From NCBI RefSeq assembly GCF_025698545.1, contig NC_068567.1, forward strand, positions 7,874,001 through 7,938,000: a stretch of 64,000 nt of DNA, read 5' to 3'. Positions within the stretch are counted from its first letter, which is position 1, and each line of letters opens with the position of its first letter. Below are positions 49,342 through 61,130 of this stretch, piece after piece. The position numbers and the translations under genes are program-made. Origin of the DNA: Gossypium raimondii. Taxonomy: Eukaryota; Streptophyta; Magnoliopsida; Malvales; Malvaceae. The notes under the pieces are model-generated. The model was given only the letters and a program-made list of their open reading frames with translations, was not told the DNA's origin and ran no database searches.

Positions 49342-49982
49342 TTTCAACTCAACAAAACCTTAAAAGTTTGAAAAACATCTGAATTAGTCAGAAAAGAAAT
49401 AGATTGAGATTTTGTTAGCTGTTTATGGGCTTACAAGGTGTCAACTTCAAAGTTCCTTATACTGAATCCTGGTATAGCAAAGGCATGCAGCCTTTAGATG
49501 TAAAGGCCAAGGTCTAGGTAGTCTTGCTGAAAAATAAATAAACAGCGGAAGCTTTAAACAATTTTATACTAGAATTTGATGATAACAATGTACCAGAATC
49601 ATACAAGAATCATTAATCGATTGATTGATCAAACGAACAAACTTACTTCAATCCCAACTTCACACAATTGTTAACCAATCAACTAACAGGGCACAACAGC
49701 ATATGAACAACTAAGCACGAGACACTATTAGCTAAAAAATAAGGGCCACATTGCGAGACGCCCATTTGTGGCCGTGGTCTATTTCAAAATTACAGATGCT
49801 GCCTCCTATTGCATCAGTCTTGTGAAGTGTCAAGGTAAGAAATGATCCAATCCGATTATAGTTTTCACTCGAACACCAGCTTCAATTGTCTCCCAACAAT
49901 TTAAAGAAGGAATATCTACAAAACTGTGACAAAGCTAGCAACGCACTTGATGTTTTGGTAAGAGCAAATGTCCAACTGCCAG
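49342..49982. other. Convergent intergenic gap (3' UTRs of the two neighbouring genes)
   Basis: The stop codons of the plus-strand pseudouridine synthase gene and the minus-strand GCR1 gene are 641 bp apart. The space should contain both 3' UTRs. No other gene is visible. Confidence 0.6.
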
Positions 49983-52900
49983 TTATTGCTGGTCCTGAAC
50001 TTTAAGGGAGACCAATTCACTCTGTTGCTGTTGGTTTCTATGTCTTGAACTGTTGGGGAACCATCTCTTAAGTCTTTCTGGCCAAAACCTGGTGAAGGAT
50101 GCAACCACTCATTCTTCCACTGAAAATAACTATTGCAAAAGCAGCAAACACCAAAAATAAAAGCAACTACACCTAAAAGATGCTTCTTGGTTTCTATCAT
50201 ATTTCCTAGCAGATATCCAATGTTTTAAAACCTGGAGGAGAAGCCGCTATCAATCAATATTTAAAGTTCACCTGCTATGTGGTCTCGCATTTCTTCATTA
50301 CAATTTACCCTTACTCATAAACCAAGAAAATATCGGTGACATGATTTCTAGCAGTACAACGCTACTAGATTTGTCCATGGAGCAGGTTATAGGCTTGGCT
50401 GGCTTTTTAAATCCTTTGCCCAAGACCGCAACTAGCTCGTTGGGTCTTACAGGACCAAAAAAAATCCCAAGCAAGGCCCAGGCTTGAAAATAGTGTCCAA
50501 GACTCAACCCAATAGATAACCTGGTCTTTGGACAGGTGTAATTATTAATCCATGGTAAAAAATTGCAGAGGATTGCACAAAATGTCAAATGTGATTAAGT
50601 TCAATATATTGAGTGGTCTAAATATTATACATGGAGAAGTCCTCACAGATCCTATCAAGCAATGTATAAGAAATTCAGAATTTGCTACTTACAGTTCCAG
50701 TCTTTCAGAAATTGCTCGCCTTACTGAAGCATTCAAACCATAGGCTATTGAGTTGAAAAGGCCCTAAAATAGATAAACAACAGCAGCAAAATCAGTTTCT
50801 CAAAGACGCTTTACAATGAAGAACAAGTGCTTCATTCTTTGTACCACACTAATTCAACGACACTTCCATCAGACAAGTTAGAGATAACAAAATTTGGATC
50901 CCACTTCGAAGTAACCTACAATTATCCATTAGGGCCTGGCTAGATACAAGAGATTTTCACTATGGCCCTATTAATGTTACATAAATTGCTTAACCTAAAA
51001 CAAAAAAAGTGAAAAGAAAAGAAATTTCCACCCAAGACATTACTTGGAAACTTGGGTTAGTTTCCATAGTGGAACAAAACAGTTCTTTCTAAATTGAGCA
51101 TGCTCAATTTTGCTTATTTGGTCCCCCACCCCAACCCCCCAACCCCAAAAAAAGAAAAAAAAAAGAAAAGAAAAAGAAAACAAGAAAAGCTCATAATATG
51201 TAGTGAGAACATGTTTTGCAAGTGAGATTTAATTACTATACTAACAAACAAAATAACAAGATACAGGCATACACATATAGGTATTGATAGTTTCCGAAAC
51301 CATTACCATAAGTCCAGCTGTCCCAACATCAAGAAATGTGAGCCAAAAGATCTTGTGGCCAGGCTCAATAAAATCGTGGATGCGATTGATTGTGCCGAAT
51401 GCCCATGATCCAATTAGGATCAGTGGATAGTAACCCCACCGGTTCAAAGCCTATGGAAAAATAAAATAAATGGCAAATAGACTTAATTTAACTTAACAAT
51501 GCTTAAAGGTAATAGAGGAAAGAAGCAGAAACAAGTTTATTCCAATGAATTATGAATAACTCCTATGGCTTTGACAGGGAAATCTCAAAGACAGTAGAAA
51601 AGGCAGTAAAGAACCATGAAAGCAGGAAACAGCTAAGGCCAACTCTATTTCAAACTAGGGCAGAAACCTGAAAAAGTAGAGCTGTAATTACGCAGCAGTC
51701 TGAAATAAATGGAAATAGGCTAATATTTTATCGAGGATTACAGTTTCATACAATATTTAATATATTTTTTAAGTTGCAAAGAAACCAAAATGGCATAACT
51801 TTTCTCTGGGAAATGAAGACATGTAATCATCAGAATCATAGAAACAAATTAGGACTACAAGGTATAATAATCAAGGTGGAGAAGAACATAAATACATGAA
51901 TGATCAGGCATTTGCATTCAAGCAGTCAAGAGCAACAAAAAAATAGAAAAGCACCATTTGATTTGTATGTTTCATATCTTTAACTTTTAATCTATCATAT
52001 GCTCTGCTGAGAATAGAATTACCTTCGTGTCTGTCCTTGAATCAAACTGGTATGCACGATCTGACATGCCAACTGCCATCTAAAATTTCCAAAGATAGTA
52101 GACATGTGACCTTGCTTGGAGTTGCACAAGTGTGTCAGATTAAAATTATGAAAATATTAGATAAAGATAATAGCAAACATACACGGGTGGCATTATTCAG
52201 CATGCGTATCACTTGAAAGTATGTAAAACCATTGTAAAGAATTGCACCCCATAGTGGGACATAAAACGTTATGAAATGAACTGCCTGCATAGATATTCCA
52301 AATACGTCAGATAATCTATAATGCTAAAAAATCATGCTATATTTATCATAAGATAATTACAGGTCAAATTTTTTTTCTTAACCTCATTATTTCCATGCTT
52401 AATTAGTATGTATAAAAGAATATAGAACACATTATTGTCTAGACACAGCAACTCAAAAGCTACATTCAGAAAGGGTGAGAAAACAAGGCAAGGAAACATG
52501 AAACCCTTATAGAAACCAAGTGCTTGAAGACAAAGTTGGATCTAGTAAGACTATATCCAACAGGACAATCTGACGGACAATGCTAATTTTCACTTGCCTT
52601 TCCAGTGCGACCTGTTTGTGCCCAACACCATGCTCCCAAATGCGTGTGGTCATTACCAATAGAACGTATGACAGTCATAACCAGCGAAGTTCCTGCAGGA
52701 AGTAATCGATGTCCAATATAAAAAACTGGTAAATAGCACTAAAGGATGGAGAAGGAACCAGAAAAGGAAATGACAAGTGTGAAGCACCATGTAGAATGAA
52801 GATAAGTAGTAACAAGAAATTAGAAATAGAAACAGGAAAACATGTAAATATTATCATACCCCAAACATACAAGTGAAAGATAGCCTCCAAATCTTCAACA

Positions 52901-53666
52901 TCAGTTTTGTGTCTAACAACAGTTCGATGAAGAGTAAAAGCAATAGTTGTTGTCCAGAGGAAGGAAGCGACACAGAAGAAATGCGTGGTGTAGCCCTGAG
53001 CATAACAAAAGAAACCTTTTGACGGGTCCCTGCATTAAAAAACAGATCTATACAATGAATATATCAATTTGTTTTAGTACATTGGAAGTCCCAAATCCCC
53101 AGTAAATACTAGAACAGAATAGATGCAAATGGAAATTGATTGCGTGGGGGGGAATACCATACCCGACCATGTTAAAGAAACTGCAAAGCATGTCCTGCGG
53201 CGATCCAAAAAAGGAAACGGAGGGAGAAATGGGTAAGAAGCATATCAGATCAGATTCCGAGGTTTAAGAGAAAAATAATAATGGAACAACATCACAAGTT
53301 TTCCTTCCTAGATTCGCGCGCTGCACACATAAATTGGGTCTTCAACCGTAATCTATTGAATTGAACAAAACAAGTATACGAACATTCTTGATCCTATATC
53401 CATCATGATTCGTTGAACAATGAACAAAACAACCAGTTGCAAGTTGTAACTACTTCAGTACTAGTAAAATCTTGAAATTTAAGGAAAGGAAGAAAGATTA
53501 CAGAGAGAGAAAGGTAGAAGACGAGCTTGAAGGAGAACTTGCGAAGTTCCTTGAAGAGGGAGTAACAAAGCACGATGAATCCGGATCCAACGAACGATAG
53601 ACTCGATGCTCCACTGTTCACAGCCGTCAATATTCCTCGATCGTGAAGCGAGAGCACCGTCGCCAT
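49983..53666 (-). CDS. GCR1: GCR1, seven-transmembrane G-protein-coupled receptor-like protein
   Basis: Nine exons: 53502-53666, 53163-53194, 52860-53029, 52598-52692, 52183-52284, 52023-52079, 51307-51450, 50693-50763 and 49983-50088. They join in frame to 313 aa. The sequence follows Arabidopsis GCR1 closely as I recall it: SSLSFVGSGFIVLCYSLFKE, then HFFCVASFLWTTTIAFTLHR, then HFITFYVPLWGAILYNGFTY, YYPLILIGSWAFGTINRIHD, and a Gln-rich tail ending VSLKVQDQQ. It has seven hydrophobic segments and resembles the cAMP-receptor (class E) family. GCR1 is reported to work with the G-alpha subunit GPA1 in ABA, blue-light and seed responses; its ligand is unsettled. Exon 2 is only 32 nt. The intron after exon 4 begins GC instead of GT (gcaagt). 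The gene looks intact. Confidence 0.93.
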
Positions 53667-53888
53667 TTTTTCTTTTTGGGGTTTTAGTAAATGTTAATTC
53701 TGTATTGTTTTGGGTAACCAACAAAAAAATTCCATTCAACAACCAAAAATTAAAGAAAAAAAGAAAGAACGAAAAGAAAAGTGCAGTATTACAGCACAAC
53801 ATTGAGAATTTGAGAATTTAAGGCTAAACAGATGAATCGAAATGTGATGTGTAAACGCATCGTTTTGAGCCTTTGGCCCATTGTTTAA
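53667..53888 (-). promoter_or_regulatory. 5' flank of GCR1
   Basis: About 220 bp between the GCR1 start and the Harbinger-like remnant. A/T-rich, with no clear TATA box. Confidence 0.35.
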
Positions 53889-54860
53889 GGGCTAGTTTGG
53901 ATGGGCGGTGTGTTTATCTCTGGTGAGGTTAAAAACAGCAGTGGCGGTGAGATTAGTTACTGTAGCGGTGAGATTGGGTACTGTAGCGGTGAGATTAGAA
54001 ACAATGGTGGAGTGTGTGTTTGGATTCAAACGCAGTTGTAGCGGTGAGGTGAGAATGAAAAATGACTATTAAGGACATCAGTAAAATTATTAAAATATGC
54101 AAATTTATTTAATAAAATATTAAAATGTATCTTCTAATATTTTAATGATTTATATAATTAATTTAAATTATTTATTAGATAAAATGATAATTATTTTTAA
54201 TTTTTTTATAGTTATAATTAAATATTTTTTTATAACAATGATAAATATTATTTTCACAAATAATAACATTATACTTGGATCAAATTTTGAAGTATCTAAA
54301 CGGATGATTTTAATAAAAAATATAGTAACATAAGACATAACAAGTTTCATTATTATTAGAAATTAGGTTATGATACAAAATGTGTTTACAAATATTGATT
54401 CATTAAACTAGATACAATGGTTTCCTTAACATTGTGATTTCAAGGTCACTTTCTCATTAGAAGAACTCGATTCACCTCTGTCAAACCGGCTTGAAGAGAC
54501 GGCATGTCCTAGATATTCTCAAATTCTCAAAAATCCTCATCATTTGACCAAGCATGTCTTCGAATGTAATTATGCAAAACAATTGTTGCAATAACTATTA
54601 AAACTTGCTTGTCAAATGAATAACTTGGAATATCTCTTAATATTGGCCATTTTTATTTTTAAAATACACTAGAGTCTTTGATTCAACTGGTTCAAGTTCT
54701 CTGTACATTTGGGGTTGTTCTATATCTTCACAAGAAATCTTTCCCTAATTTGTTTCACAAATCCCATAATTTTTTATTATCATGATTTAAGTTCAAAATT
54801 AGTATGCGAATCAAGAAAAATATTGGATCTTCATGCTTCAAGTAATTCAAATAAACCGAG
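53889..54860. mobile_element. Decayed PIF/Harbinger-like element
   Basis: It begins gggctagtttggatgggcgg at 53889. A 'tactgtagcggtgagattag'-type motif follows in three or four copies to about 54050, as in common dicot Harbinger ends. At 54527-54649 lies the end of a Harbinger nuclease. The matching right end is not recognisable, so the element is truncated or eroded. Confidence 0.55.
54527..54649 (-). pseudogene. C-terminal fragment of a PIF/Harbinger transposase
   Basis: The minus strand reads WPILRDIPSYSFDKQVLIVI, then ATIVLHNYIRRHAW, then SNDEDF and a stop, the usual C-terminal end of plant Harbinger DDE nucleases. Only 40 residues remain; upstream sequence is scrambled. Confidence 0.7.
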
Positions 54861-54865
54861 TACAG

Positions 54866-55043
54866 TACATATATTTTTTTATTTTTAAAATACACTACAT
54901 ATTTTTTTTATTTTTAAAATACACTACATATATTTTTTTATTTTTAAAATACACTACATATATTTTTTATTTTTAAAATACACTACATATATTTCTTTAT
55001 TTTTAAAATACACTACATATATTTTTTTATTTTTAAAATACAC
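54866..55043 (+). repeat. Minisatellite, about 30-bp unit, six copies
   Basis: Unit 'tttttatttttaaaatacac' plus 'tacatatatt' repeated about six times with small length changes in the T-run. Confidence 0.85.
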
Positions 55044-55048
55044 AAATA

Positions 55049-55290
55049 CAATGCAATTTCCCCATCCCCATCTTCCCTTTTCCATCGATTCCCCTCTTCC
55101 ACCGTGCCCTCATCCCATTTCCCATTCCCACTTCCCCTCTTCCACCGTGCCCTCCTCCCATTTCCCATTTCCCATTTCCCATTTCCATTCCCATTTCCCC
55201 TCTTCCACCGTGCCCTCCTCCCATTTCCCCTATTCCATCGATTCCCCTCCTCCCATTTCCCATTCCCATTTCCCATTCCCATTTACGGTT
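55049..55290 (+). repeat. Pyrimidine tandem repeat (CCCATTT / CCTCTTCCACCGTGCCCTC)
   Basis: Short 'cccatttccc' units alternate with three copies of 'cctcttccaccgtgccctc' (about 55092, 55136, 55199). Nearly purine-free on the plus strand. It produces artefact frames in several phases on both strands (for example Gly/Asn/Arg-rich on the minus strand), which are not genes. Confidence 0.85.
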
Positions 55291-57229
55291 GCTTCTTCAA
55301 ATTGAGGCAGTAGGATTGTTTCTGGTTTTGCTTTGGATCAGGTGTCTTAGCAAGCACCATGTTGTGGAGTGGGAATCGGGTAAAGAAGGTTGCACAATCC
55401 ATGTGTCTCCTGATCAACTTTGGCCTCATACCTAGGTTCGTTTTTTTTCTTGTTTTGTTTCTGAAGGTGGCAGCAAACTCAAAATGCTCATCAGCTATGT
55501 TGACGATTTACCTACTGGGTTTTTCAATTTCTTTCCTTTGTTTATAAACATCAATGGTTATGTATTTACTGCTGTTGATTGGATTAAAATATAGGGTGTT
55601 TTCTCACTTATGTCTAACATAACATGTATAAAATATCAATGTTCGTTCATATACTGTTTCTATAAATGTGTGTGTTTATATACATACGCCTGAGTATTTT
55701 GCATCAGCCAAGCCAAGTATGGGTATTATTGTCTTCCCAAATGTTCATCGCCTAACCGGAGCTTTTACCACCAATCGACTTAAGGTTGTCCAAGACAAGA
55801 AAGCTCCTCACCGTCTTTGAAGCAAAATGTTCCAAAGGTCGTCCACCCAATCCAGTCAATCCGATTGAAAATAAAGGGGAAATTTATCAACGCACCGTAG
55901 TGCGTTAGAATCCAAAGAGGGCCTAAGACGCGTCGGTACTCCCTGCTAAGAAAGCCTATGTTAAGTTTTTTCCTCGTTTTTTAATAATCAATGTCAACGT
56001 GAGGATAAAACGAAACGACCTTCATTTCATTAAAAATCCTTAATTAATTAATTAACTAATTAATGGTAAACTACAATAGAGGTCATCCAATTATTCAATT
56101 TTTGTCACCTGTTGGCTAATATTAAAATTGAAACCGTAACATCCCTAAAGTCCCTTTAGTTTTAAGAAATATAAACTTGGGAATCTATGTGTTAAGATCT
56201 CTTAGAGTAAAAAAAATGTGAATTATCATTGTTAATAGAAATAAGTATTGGATATTGAAGGAAGTTAAAACAAGTAATATGTTATGAGATAATGGTTTGA
56301 AGTAAGGACTAAACCGCAAAAAATTGAAAAGTAATGAGGTCAAGTCATAAATACTCAAAAGTTAAGAGATCAAAGTGGAAAAAGTTCTTGGGACTAAATT
56401 TTTAATTTTTCTCAAAGGTGTGAATGGCGAAATTGTAAATATCAAAAAGTGTCAAGGTCAAAATAGCCATTTCACAAGAAGATAATTTTTGGATAAATTA
56501 TTAAATTGCCCTTAGGTGTATGGATGAATCATGACCATTGAATTTACTTGGAGATTAAGGAGAAGATTATAGACTCTTGGATTATAATTATGATGGTGGT
56601 GATATTTTATTATTTAATTATTATTTTAAATAATATTTTATTATAGATATTTTATTATTTTAATATATATGATAATTATAAAGGAAATATGAAGAACATA
56701 CTTTCACAAAGCTCCTAAAGACCATGAAAGGGAAAAGAAAGAAAGATTGCACTTTGTGCAATTTAATTCTTTTCCATTAAATCCATCATTTTCACTCAAA
56801 ATTCATGAAATTTTCATAGATACAAAAAAAAACAAAGTGAAGTAAAAATCCTAGAGAGTTTGATTATCATTTCAGAAGAAAGACATTAGAGTTGGAAGTG
56901 AAGGAAATTAGGAAATTAAGGTATCTAGGCTTAAAGATGAAGATGGGAAGTGTGAGAAAACATGCGTATTTGAAGAATTTAGTTAAGAAATTAAGCTAAG
57001 TGGTTTAAATTATTACGTTGTGTTTATTTGAGTGTTTAATTTGATAGGATGTAAGAATTAATTTTGTATAATTATTTTCTATGTTATGAGTAAAGAAAAT
57101 ATTGTATTTATGTATGAAGAGAATGATGGTTGATGGGTGATTTTAGGAATAATTGGATGGATGATTTTATGTGAATAACTAAAAAAAAAAAAAGGTAAGT
57201 GTGAGTGATTTTAAGTTAAATACACTAGG
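55291..57229. other. Gene-free stretch, unrecognised remnants
   Basis: 55350-55440 has a short protein-like plus-strand piece (MLWSGNRVKKVAQSMCLLIN) of unknown origin. 56040-57200 is AT-rich and LTR-like in texture (ctaaagtccctttag, repeated 'gtcaaaatagcc'-like motifs), with a poly-A run at 57181-57194. No gene supported. Confidence 0.4.
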
Positions 57230-58412
57230 GTTGCCGCCCCTCACATGTAATATGAGGGGAATTGGTATATTCTATATTTGGTCCAATTATATGTGCTTTC
57301 TGAATTTTTAACCTAACACTTTATAATTTAATTCAACTCAATACATGTTATTATATTTTCCAAAATAAAATTATTTATTTAATTAGTTTAATTAGATAAT
57401 TTATTTTCTAATTAAACAATTTTCTCAACACAACTCTAATTTCGTTAAAATCATGACAACTTTACCGTAAAACAATCTATGAGGGAATATATTTAATTTT
57501 CATATTCAACGAATTCACAACGACTAATTAATTTAATTCCATTTTCGAACTTCAATTATTTCATTAAATAATAATCCAAAACCTTAAATTAATTCTCAAG
57601 TCAATTTCTATACTCAGTGAGAAAACACATTCATTTGCAAATGTGACTCATTTCTCTAACTTTATCATTTCCAACCTTTTTTGTTTGTTTGGTTACATGT
57701 AATTCATTTCTAGTTTCAACGAGCTAGCAGAAAGGCCGATTGGACATATATAATTAGGGGTCAAATGATTTATAATGAAGTTTCAGCTTTTCACCTATTA
57801 ATTATAAACTCATTTAGTCACGATGTCATTCCACTAGCTCTCCCTAATGGCATACCATTACGAAAGCTACTTAATCAGTGCTCATCCAATGACCTAGTCA
57901 TAAGTGTGTTACCCTCATAGGATATCTTAATCTCTTTGGGATAAATCTATTCTCCTAATATGATCATATTTTATCTCATGGTAACCACTACATCTTCTTT
58001 AATAAAAAGTCAATTACTATCAAATAGTAATCAAGTCATTCATCATAAAGACAAACGACATGTGGTCACGTTTACTTTTCATTTATCATGTAATGTCAAT
58101 GGGAGGATGTCATTTGCCTATTGGTGGGGCTATGAATTCCACTATTGTAAATGATACTACATATTGTAAAAGTTGTATACCCAACACACCAGCTTTCAAT
58201 TCCTTATCTATTTGAACTCAAGCTTGACCTTACATCAAAGTATACGAGTCATGCATACATAGTCCAACATCCACTCATGATTAAGTTACGTCACAAATGA
58301 ATAAATCCGTAAATGGATCTAGGATCTATTCTACTTGGGTTTAGTTTGATGTACTATCAGTCCAGTCAATCACATCTATGTCTTTATCTTCTGGGAGTGG
58401 CTTATCGTCAAA
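57230..58412 (-). mobile_element. Second copy of the 17.9-21.6 kb LTR-like repeat, inverted
   Basis: On the minus strand it runs 'gacatagatgtgattgactg', 'gactcgtatactttgatgta', 'gttgggtataca', 'acaatatgtagtatcatt', 'gtggaattcatagcccc' and 'gaccacatgtcgttt', in the same order as the plus strand at 17950-21540 without its insertion. Here the element is not interrupted. Non-coding. Confidence 0.6.
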
Positions 58413-58416
58413 TGTA

Positions 58417-59810
58417 GTAGTTATTTCGGTATTTTTCCATACTTAAGGAGCTTATTTTCTATCACTTTTAGAATTCAATATAATGTTTTCGGTATTTAGT
58501 AGCTAGGATTAAAAGTTAGTAAAAATAAGTATTTTTAACATGTTTTTGAGTGTTGATGACCTATTAGGTCGACATGGGCCTTAGGTAGGTTTAATTTGTG
58601 TATTTAAGTGTACACGAGTGTTGCACGAGCTTCTCCGACCGTGAAAGCACGACAAAAACATCTAAAGCCATAAAATGGTTGCTATTACGCGACATGCACC
58701 TTGTGTTGAGTCATAGCCTGAACTTGGGTCACAAGCGATGATGACATCAGCAATCGTATTTTGACAGATTCTCGTAGATTTTATTTCTTACTTGCACCCA
58801 AAGTATCGGGGGCATATCAGGCATAAAGTAAACATATTTTAGCCTATAAATAAGATGCTTTTGTAAACAAATTAGGGCATCCATCCATCAAACACAATTT
58901 TACTATTCAATTTTCTTCTTTTTTTATGTTCGCTTAATCGAAACTTTTCTATTCCGATGTGAAAATAATTGCGAATGGAGATTGCTTCTCATTCACATTT
59001 TAATATATTTATTCATGAGCATTCTCTTATCTCTTATCTTTTATTCTTTTATTTATATTTTATTGATTTGACCAATTAATCGTTGTATAAATATTAAAAT
59101 ATATTATTGTGTTTTATTCATATCTTGCATGTTTTGGTTAATAAATTAATTTATCTGTTAAGTAATTATTTATCTAAAGTTGAGTATTTATTCAAGAGTT
59201 CTTAGCAAATAAGAGAGTGATGCCCCCGATAGAATATTGAGATAGGTGAGACCGGAAGGGTACCCTGTCATGTATAACTTGTGCTAAGCAAAAAGACTGG
59301 AAGTTTATCCGTATTCTTAAGAAGAGACCGGAAGAGTGACTTAGGCGTTAATCCTTAGTGAAGATGAGACCAGAATGATATTCTTAGCTAAGAGTGATAA
59401 ATAACTCAATCGAGGATAATTAATTATTTAACTAGATGATTATGATTTAATCAATTATAGGTTAGAGACTCAAATTGTCAACACTAGGAATAGGAAATTT
59501 CATTAGGTTAGTTAGGTTAATTAATTTAATTAATGTTTTAATTTGGATTAACACTACTAATTCGTGACTCGGTTAGCTAACACTACTAATTCGTGACTCG
59601 GTTAGCTTAGTAATTATTTTATGTAATTAATTTAATAATAATTTCTCCAATCTTCATTCCGTTGGGTACGATCCTCGGAATACTTATCAGTATTTTGTTG
59701 TAAACTTTACTATATTACAATTTAACTCATACGTTTGTGGACACCACCGATTTAATTATATATATTTTTAGTATGATATTATACTATAAACGATAACACG
59801 TTTATAGGCA
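58417..59810 (+). mobile_element. 5' LTR of an Athila/Tat-like gypsy element
   Basis: The end is fixed by the primer-binding site that follows. The start (tgtagtagttatttcgg at about 58417) is inferred from where similarity to the neighbouring repeat stops. It contains a TATAAATAAG box at about 58844-58853, three 'gagaccggaag'-like motifs (59248-59370) and a 30-bp tandem duplication (actaattcgtgactcggtta, 59549-59605). Confidence 0.55.
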
Positions 59811-59819
59811 GTCAAGTTA

Positions 59820-59835
59820 TTGGCGCCGTTGCAGA
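59820..59835 (+). other. Primer-binding site of the Athila/Tat-like element
   Basis: TTGGCGCCGTTGCAGA at 59820-59835 resembles the TGGCGCCGTTGCCGGGGA primer site used by plant Athila/Tat gypsy elements, with changes at the 3' end. Confidence 0.7.
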
Positions 59836-61130
59836 GAATTCCGACGGCAAAAATTTTATTAGATTGATTATTGTAAAATAATATTAAAATCGAAAGAAGA
59901 ACAAGCTAGATAATGTTCTAATTTTTTGTACATAACTAAATATTTTTAATTTGAATTTTTAAAGTTAATTAAATATTTTTATTTTCAATATTTTTTTTAT
60001 TTTTACTTATCTTGTTGATTAGCATATTTAATCATGAATATTGATTTTTATAGGTCTGTGTACGAACTATCCAAATCGATTTGGTTGTATAGATTTTCGA
60101 AAAACCAATAGAGTCGTGATTACAAATATAAGCAGCCTAAGTATTCGAACGAACTCTCACCTAAGCCAAACAAGTATACATCTGATATGGATGGAGATTC
60201 AACAAACTAAGGGAGTTACAATGGAGAATGTGACATGCCCAACTATTCAATAAGAATTGGATTTAATAATGGATGATGATGTACATAGGTACTTGCTTGA
60301 GCAATATCGAAATAAACAAAGGCCAAGTTAGACACAAAATGTCTCAACAAATCAGCAGATTATGATCACACGCTTGGAGATTATGATTATTCATCTGAAC
60401 TCCTTTGTGAATCAGATTTATATAAGTCATTTCTCCGTGATCTACAATTCCAAGCTAACTTAGAAGAATTTCAAAAGCGGGTGGACCAGTTAGAGGAATT
60501 ACTGTAAAAGAAAATAGAAGTAGAGACTCCATTGGAAGAGGTCATACATGATGTTTCCAATTTCAATCCGAAGGACCAATGTAGTGCTGACAACCATCTG
60601 AAATTAAATATTAGAAATTAACAATAGTTTGGAACCGAAGATGAGAATAAATTGAATATAACCGAAGATGTCTCCAATCCAATTAACATAGATGTAGATA
60701 TAGAAGTAGATGTAGTGGTAAAATTAGAGGTAAATGAGCTTAAACTATTTCTGAATGAAAGTGTAGACAAGTCGATAGACTTTCTGGCCATAACCGATGA
60801 GGTGCAGACCAAAAAAATCAACAAGTTTATCTTATTCCCATTCTATGATGAAGATAAAGCTCGGGCAACCAGAGCTTCTCACGACATGGAGGGGAGGAAG
60901 CTTGAGACAATAATATCCCGAAAAATAATTTAGGGCTGGCTCGGATTCAGCACGAAGTGGCTCGTGATGTGGATGTTATGCCGGTCGAAGATAAGGTGAT
61001 ATCATCGGGATCGACCAAAGGTTCTGGTTCAGATTTATCGGTAGTGGAACAAAAGACGGACTAAAGTGTCGATGACCAATTAGAAGTTCATCTTTAGGGG
61101 CTAAAAAATGACTTCTCTTTTAAATTTTAT
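59836..61130 (+). pseudogene. Degenerate internal region of the Athila/Tat-like element
   Basis: Short broken plus-strand frames (60041-60253, 60652-60933) of acidic/hydrophilic composition lie where gag would be. No zinc knuckle, protease or RT motif is readable. No 3' LTR was found downstream. Confidence 0.35.

Noticed and set aside
55013..55313. Overlapping Gly/Asn/Arg-rich and Pro/His/Phe-rich frames on both strands
   Set aside because: They arise from the pyrimidine tandem repeat and change with every phase.
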